Positions 5,677 to 9,479 of a DNA stretch of 9,479 bases are shown piece after piece; position 1 is the first letter of the stretch, and every line of letters starts with the position of its first letter. The DNA lies in NCBI GenBank assembly GCA_027076245.1, contig JALTKC010000548.1:1-9479 (forward strand), written 5' to 3'. Source of the DNA: Gammaproteobacteria bacterium (GTDB taxonomy: Bacteria > Pseudomonadota > Gammaproteobacteria > GRL18). The notes beneath the pieces were generated by a model. That model saw nothing but the letters and a program-made list of their open reading frames with translations. It was not told the origin of the DNA and did no database searches. The translations under genes were made by a program, and so were the position numbers.

Positions 5677-7569
5677 TTACACCGGATTAGTGGTCAGATT
5701 GGCGTAAAGGATGGGGAGCTTCTGGGGTAGCTGTTCTGGTTTGCGGATAATAGTGTAACCGTTATTGCCGAAGATGTGGGGCAGATATTCTCCGCCCTGA
5801 TCGTCAATAGTAATGCAGAAGGTCTGCAGACCCTGTGCTTTGGCTTCATGAATAGCCCGACGGGTATCTTCAATGCCGTAACGGCCTTCATATCGGTCCA
5901 GATCATTGGGCTTGCCGTCCGTTAGAATCAATAATAAGCGCTGCTGGGAGTCCTGCTGTTCCAGTTTGGAGGCCGCATAACGAATGGCGGCGCCCATACG
6001 GGTATAAAAACCCGGTTTAATGGCCTGAATTCTGGAGCGTACCTGGCCATTATAAGACTCTGAAAAGGTTTTTAAGGTATTAAAACGGATATGCCCCCGG
6101 TTTCGGGAAGAAAAGCCGTAAATAGCAAATTGATCGCCGGTATTTCTTAAGCTTTCACTAAACAGGAACAATGAATCACGGATCACATCAATAATACGGG
6201 CATCATTAGACAGCCAGGTATCGGTGGACAGGGAAAAGTCCGCCAGCAGCAAGGTTGACAGATCACGCTCACTGGAACGCAACTGCTGATACAGATCAGG
6301 CTGTTCTACTTTATGACCACTGCAGCGTTCTCCGATGTAGTTAATATAAGCATCCAGATCCAGTTCACTACCCTCACTCTGATGCCGGTGCCAGACACGT
6401 TTAGTGGTCAGGGCTTCAAGCTGCTGACGCAGTTTTCTGGCGGTACGGCGAAGATTTTCAGGCAGAACCCCTTCCTCTCCTGCAAGATGAACAAAGTTAA
6501 TAACTGAACAGTAATCAGGCTGTAAAATCTGTTTTTTATAATCCCATTCCGGTAGCTTAACGTCACTTTCCAGCACCACTTCATCTACAGAATCTGCCGG
6601 AAGATCCAGATCAAACTTGACCTTACCCCCCTTATTCTTGCTGTCTCTTGCAACAGACAGAAAATCCATATCATCAGCATTTTTATCTGCTGAATCCTGG
6701 TCGGCTTCTTCATCATCGTCAGTACTGCGATTGATATTTAGAAACTCTCCATAACCGAAAATACTTTCAAACCGATGCAGGATCAGGCCGTCTTTCCCAT
6801 CGGGCATATCCACCCGCTCCGCATTCCGGCGTCTGTTCTCCTTGTCATTTTTTTTTGGTTTTGAAGATTCCGAGGACTGATCTTCGTCCTCTTCTTCATC
6901 ATTTTCCTGGTTGTTTTTACGGCTAAAATTAGCCACTTCCGGTGGATTAGGATGGGGCCAGAGCATAACTGGTTTAGGTGCAAAACCGGTTACCGGTATG
7001 GAATCCATACTGCCAGGCTGTTTTAATGCCTGAGCAATAGCCTCTTCCTGCGCCTGTTCCTGAGCAGTAAATTTATCATCAATATTACGAATATCCAGAT
7101 AAGCATCTACCAGACGTTTATAGCGAGGCGCAAGACCTGGAAACCGTTTAATAACATCCAGAGTCAGTATCTGACAATAGCCAAACCAGCCCTGCAGGCC
7201 GCGACTGCGGGCCGATGGATTTTCCAGTACCTGAGCACTGATGGCGGCCAGCCAGTAGTACAGATCTTTGTTCAGTTCAGTATCAGGAAAAACATCAATC
7301 TGTTTAGGCAGATGCAGTGTATCTTCATCCTGCCAGCTTAATTCCACATATTTGCCGGTACCGGCCAGTTTCTGTTTCCAGTTACGCTTGGCATAATGCT
7401 GAGTAGCGGTTGATTCAACAATTCGCAAACCATTGTCACCGCCTAAAGCACGAAAGAATATCCCCAGAGGCTTACTGATCTGTGCCAGCTGTACCGCTGA
7501 TTCCTTAAAGCTTCTGTCTGAGATACGGGTAACCAGTTTGTCCCATATCTGCCCTACCTGTTCTTCCAT
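5677..7569 (-). CDS. norD: Nitric oxide reductase activation protein NorD (VWA domain)
   Basis: A cytoplasmic VWA protein that works with the AAA+ ATPase NorQ to activate cytochrome bc-type nitric oxide reductase, probably by helping insert its non-heme iron. It has 630 residues, close to the Paracoccus protein. The C-terminal VWA domain (about 437-620) has a full MIDAS: D444-x-S446-x-S448 in DFSLS, T523 in FYTRMGAA and D551 in LTDGKPND. The N-terminal 200 residues are helical. A middle stretch, about 218-310, is very rich in Asp, Glu, Asn, Lys and Ser and is probably a disordered linker. The ATG is preceded by AGGA at about 12 nt, a poor site. It follows norQ after 55 bp and is the last gene of the norE-norF-norQ-norD run. 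Confidence 0.94.
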   Translation of the reverse strand: MEEQVGQIWDKLVTRISDRSFKESAVQLAQISKPLGIFFRALGGDNGLRIVESTATQHYAKRNWKQKLAGTGKYVELSWQDEDTLHLPKQIDVFPDTELNKDLYYWLAAISAQVLENPSARSRGLQGWFGYCQILTLDVIKRFPGLAPRYKRLVDAYLDIRNIDDKFTAQEQAQEEAIAQALKQPGSMDSIPVTGFAPKPVMLWPHPNPPEVANFSRKNNQENDEEEDEDQSSESSKPKKNDKENRRRNAERVDMPDGKDGLILHRFESIFGYGEFLNINRSTDDDEEADQDSADKNADDMDFLSVARDSKNKGGKVKFDLDLPADSVDEVVLESDVKLPEWDYKKQILQPDYCSVINFVHLAGEEGVLPENLRRTARKLRQQLEALTTKRVWHRHQSEGSELDLDAYINYIGERCSGHKVEQPDLYQQLRSSERDLSTLLLADFSLSTDTWLSNDARIIDVIRDSLFLFSESLRNTGDQFAIYGFSSRNRGHIRFNTLKTFSESYNGQVRSRIQAIKPGFYTRMGAAIRYAASKLEQQDSQQRLLLILTDGKPNDLDRYEGRYGIEDTRRAIHEAKAQGLQTFCITIDDQGGEYLPHIFGNNGYTIIRKPEQLPQKLPILYANLTTNPV

Positions 7570-7595
7570 TAGCGATATCTATCCTGACTGTCTGC

Positions 7596-7622
7596 TCTTA
7601 TTATCATTTATCTTATTATCAT
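7596..7622. repeat. 12-bp direct repeat in the norQ-norD gap
   Basis: TCTTATTATCAT occurs at 7596-7607 and again at 7611-7622, separated by three bases (TTA). The pair fills half of the 55-bp gap between the norQ stop and the norD start. The copies are AT-rich and could be chance or a small duplication. No function can be assigned. Confidence 0.6.
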
Positions 7623-7624
7623 AG

Positions 7625-8422
7625 TTATTTGCCAAAAGAAGCATAGACCACTTCCATCAGAGCACTGATGACTTCTTCTTCATCACTTAAAGGCTCCACC
7701 AGACCAGCAAGACAGGCTTCCACGGGATCAAAGCCGGACTGAATCAGGCGGGCGGTATAAACCAGCAGACGGGTACTGGCGCCCTCTTCAAGATCATGAT
7801 CTTTTAACTGACGAAGCGCATTGGCCATGGCCACCAGACGTTGGGCCATGTGGCTGTCAATACCAGTTTCCTTTTCAATGACCGTCTGTTCCTGCTCCGG
7901 CTTGAGATAATTAAAGCTCATGGAAATAAAACGCTGACGAGTACTGGGCTTAAGCCCTTTCATCATACTCTGATAACCTGGATTATAGGATACTACCAGC
8001 ATAAAATTATCCGGCGCATGTAAAGTCTCACCAGTTCGGTCAATGGGAAGAATACGTCGATCATCCGTTAAGGGATGGATAACTACTGTGGTATCTTTAC
8101 GGGCTTCAACGACTTCATCTAAATAACAGATGCCGCCTTCCCGTACCGCCCGGGTCAAAGGACCGTCATTCCATATTGTCTCACCATCACCAATAAGATA
8201 TCGTCCAACCAGATCAGAGGCCGTTAAATCATCATGACAGGAAACCGTGTACAAAGGTACGCCCAGTTTGGCGGCCATATGCGCAATAAAACGGGTTTTA
8301 CCACTGCCGGTAGGTCCTTTTAACAGGACCGGCAACTGGTTTTTAAAAGAATGTTCAAACAGGGATTCTTCATTACCCTGGGGAAAATAAAAAGGCAGAT
8401 CGGATTGCGTGTCGGTGGTCAT
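7625..8422 (-). CDS. norQ: Nitric oxide reductase activation AAA+ ATPase NorQ
   Basis: A cytoplasmic MoxR-type AAA+ ATPase of the CbbQ/NirQ/NorQ group, which pairs with the VWA protein NorD to mature nitric oxide reductase. It has 265 residues, normal for the family. Walker A is GPTGSGKT at 36-43. Walker B is CYLDE at 99-103, with D102 and E103. N147 in VSYNPGYQ is the sensor 1 position. R162 and R164 in STRQRF are candidate arginine fingers, and STR at 216-218 fits sensor 2. The SMMKGLKPS stretch is typical of CbbQ/NorQ. All ATPase residues are present. CbbQ of Rubisco activation and GvpN are relatives, but the adjacent norD and norE settle the assignment. It begins 37 bp after the norF-like gene with a weak GGAT ribosome site. 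Confidence 0.94.
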   Translation of the reverse strand: MTTDTQSDLPFYFPQGNEESLFEHSFKNQLPVLLKGPTGSGKTRFIAHMAAKLGVPLYTVSCHDDLTASDLVGRYLIGDGETIWNDGPLTRAVREGGICYLDEVVEARKDTTVVIHPLTDDRRILPIDRTGETLHAPDNFMLVVSYNPGYQSMMKGLKPSTRQRFISMSFNYLKPEQEQTVIEKETGIDSHMAQRLVAMANALRQLKDHDLEEGASTRLLVYTARLIQSGFDPVEACLAGLVEPLSDEEEVISALMEVVYASFGK

Positions 8423-8459
8423 TGTTTATCCATATTATTAAAACAAATTTATCATACAT

Positions 8460-8747
8460 CTAAAATACAAGTGGTGAGCTTAAAACATAACCGGTATAAA
8501 TAATAGCCGGTATTACAAAAATAAAACCAAGCATGGCCAGACGCCAGTAAGCTCTGACATTTTTCAGCCCCATATAATAGTCAATAATCATCTGGCCTTT
8601 AATAATGACCGTCAACAGAACAAAGCCGACAATATATAAACCGGATAATTTAAAATAGCCCACCAGGGCTGAACTTAACGTCAGAAGTATGAGTATTATC
8701 CATATAATGGTCAGTTTTTTACTTGATGTAAATCTAGCTTCAGTCAT
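8460..8747 (-). CDS. norF: NorF-like small membrane protein (prokaryotic COX subunit IV family)
   Basis: A small inner-membrane protein of 95 residues with three predicted helices, about 12-31, 36-56 and 68-90. The segment IIKGQMIIDYYMGLKNV followed by YWRL matches the prokaryotic cytochrome c oxidase subunit IV/NorF pattern. Proteins of this type are encoded next to norE and help full nitric oxide reductase activity; their exact job is not known. An AGG lies about 10 nt before the ATG. It sits 36 bp after norE and 37 bp before norQ, in one run. The family is well supported; the norF symbol rests on position between norE and norQ. It is slightly longer than the Paracoccus NorF. Confidence 0.78.
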   Translation of the reverse strand: MTEARFTSSKKLTIIWIILILLTLSSALVGYFKLSGLYIVGFVLLTVIIKGQMIIDYYMGLKNVRAYWRLAMLGFIFVIPAIIYTGYVLSSPLVF

Positions 8748-8783
8748 TATTTTTTAACCTGCTCAGGAACTTGAATAAAATAT

Positions 8784-9368
8784 TTAACGAATAATATAAA
8801 CCAGCGGAAATAATACAATCCACACCAGATCCACCATATGCCAGTACGAAGCCCCGGTTTCTATACCCTGATGATTTTCTGCACTATAAGCCCCCTGCTT
8901 CAGGTAATAGTACAAAGCCCCAAGGATCACCATACCCATTAAGACATGCATAAAATGAAAAAATGTCAGGGATATATAAAAAGTGTAAAAAGTATTGGTA
9001 CTGAGATGAATACCGGCACCAAAAATATGCGAATATTCCCAGATTTTAACCAATAAAAACACAAACCCCATAGCCAGAGCCAGCAGCAGCATTGTTCCCG
9101 TTTGTTTAATATTATTATTTTTAATGGCATGCACCCCCATGGCCACAAAATAACTACTGGTAATTAAAGCAATGGTATTGATAACCCCAGCTTCCCGATG
9201 CAACTCAAGCTGATAAGTATTAAACAACTCCAGGTTATTACTGCGCACAAACACATAAACAATAAAAAACACCCCAAACACAAGCAATTCAGCCATAATA
9301 AAAAACCAGATAGCCAGATCCCCCGGCAATGGTTCTTTTTCTGTCACTTCCCCAGCCACTTCAGACAT
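8784..9368 (-). CDS. norE: NorE, heme-copper oxidase subunit III-like protein
   Basis: An inner-membrane protein related to cytochrome c oxidase subunit III. It is encoded with nitric oxide reductase genes and needed for its best activity, though it is not a purified subunit. It has 194 residues with five predicted helices (about 17-41, 62-82, 91-110, 126-152 and 172-192), matching the short five-helix subunit III class. GDLAIWFFIMAE near the start and SYWHMVDLVWI near the end are characteristic. Its ATG is preceded by AGGTGG, which overlaps the last unit of a 7-bp repeat array. It is the first gene of the minus-strand block here. The catalytic genes norCB are not in the window, so a subunit III of another oxidase is the alternative, though norQ and norD nearby make that unlikely. 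Confidence 0.9.
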   Translation of the reverse strand: MSEVAGEVTEKEPLPGDLAIWFFIMAELLVFGVFFIVYVFVRSNNLELFNTYQLELHREAGVINTIALITSSYFVAMGVHAIKNNNIKQTGTMLLLALAMGFVFLLVKIWEYSHIFGAGIHLSTNTFYTFYISLTFFHFMHVLMGMVILGALYYYLKQGAYSAENHQGIETGASYWHMVDLVWIVLFPLVYIIR

Positions 9369-9372
9369 AACA

Positions 9373-9378
9373 CCACCT
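9373..9378 (-). promoter_or_regulatory. Ribosome binding site of norE overlapping the repeat array
   Basis: On the minus strand AGGTGG ends 4 nt before the norE ATG. Its AGG comes from the last TTTTAGG unit of the adjacent array, so the array and the translation start are physically joined. Each further unit upstream also contains an AGG. Confidence 0.65.
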
Positions 9379-9419
9379 AAAACCTAAAACCTAAAACCTA
9401 AAACCTAAAACCTAAAACC
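9376..9419. repeat. 7-bp tandem repeat array (CCTAAAA)6 upstream of norE
   Basis: Six perfect CCTAAAA units run from 9376 to 9417, followed by a partial CC. On the norE strand the unit reads TTTTAGG. The array begins 7 bp upstream of the norE ATG and runs into its ribosome binding site. The remaining 60 bp to the window edge are AT-rich; they show no convincing promoter and only a single FNR half-site (ATCAA at 9428-9432). The repeat is certain; its function is unknown. Confidence 0.96.
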
Positions 9420-9479
9420 AATGTACAATCAACCCACTATTTTATATGCAACCAACATCACATAAAACCCACAATTAAC

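Noticed and set aside
5665..5682. Possible terminator hairpin GTAAA-CTTT-TTTAC
   Set aside because: The stem is only five A/T-rich pairs and there is no following T-run in a suitable place, so it is too weak to call.
9420..9479. Promoter and FNR site for norE, or a small plus-strand gene starting at ATG 9424
   Set aside because: Only one FNR half-site and a loose TATAAA-like sequence without a spaced -35 are present, and the plus-strand frame closes within about 14 codons.

Overview
The window is a denitrification accessory island from a proteobacterium, most likely a gammaproteobacterium of moderate GC (mid-40s percent judged by eye). The evidence is the set of heme d1 (nir) and nitric oxide reductase (nor) maturation genes, which matches the Pseudomonas/Paracoccus type. 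The catalytic genes nirS and norCB are not in the window, so they must lie outside it. I cannot name the genus.

Layout. Bases 1-50 hold a 7-bp tandem array. A plus-strand heme d1 biosynthesis run follows: nirL, nirG and nirH (AsnC/Lrp-like siroheme decarboxylase subunits) and nirJ (radical SAM/SPASM). A short gap at 2818-2905 carries an FNR/DNR-type box and a consensus -10. It precedes nirN (heme c plus heme d1 domain), a membrane-anchored bacteriohemerythrin and a membrane-anchored cytochrome c'-like protein. The plus-strand block ends at 5573. The convergent gap 5574-5676 holds a second 7-bp array, eight perfect AAGGGTT units. The minus-strand block, in its own 5'->3' order, is norE (subunit III-like), a norF/COX4-like small membrane protein, norQ (MoxR-type AAA+) and norD (VWA). 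A third 7-bp array lies directly upstream of norE and abuts its ribosome binding site.

How the genes work together. NirL/G/H decarboxylate siroheme towards 12,18-didecarboxysiroheme. NirJ replaces propionates by oxo groups. NirN dehydrogenates dihydro-heme d1 to heme d1 in the periplasm for the nitrite reductase NirS. NirS makes NO, which cytochrome bc-type NO reductase removes. NorQ and NorD are the AAA+/VWA chaperone pair needed to activate that reductase, and NorE/NorF are its membrane accessory proteins. The hemerythrin and cytochrome c' homolog between the two halves are diiron and heme proteins of families known to bind O2 or NO.

The most unusual feature is the set of three different heptanucleotide arrays at the edges of transcription units. 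Read on the sense strand of the adjacent gene they fit a shared NAG(G/C)(T/G)TT pattern. No gene-free stretch exceeds 300 bases. No tRNA, rRNA, IS element, CRISPR array or clear intrinsic terminator was seen.
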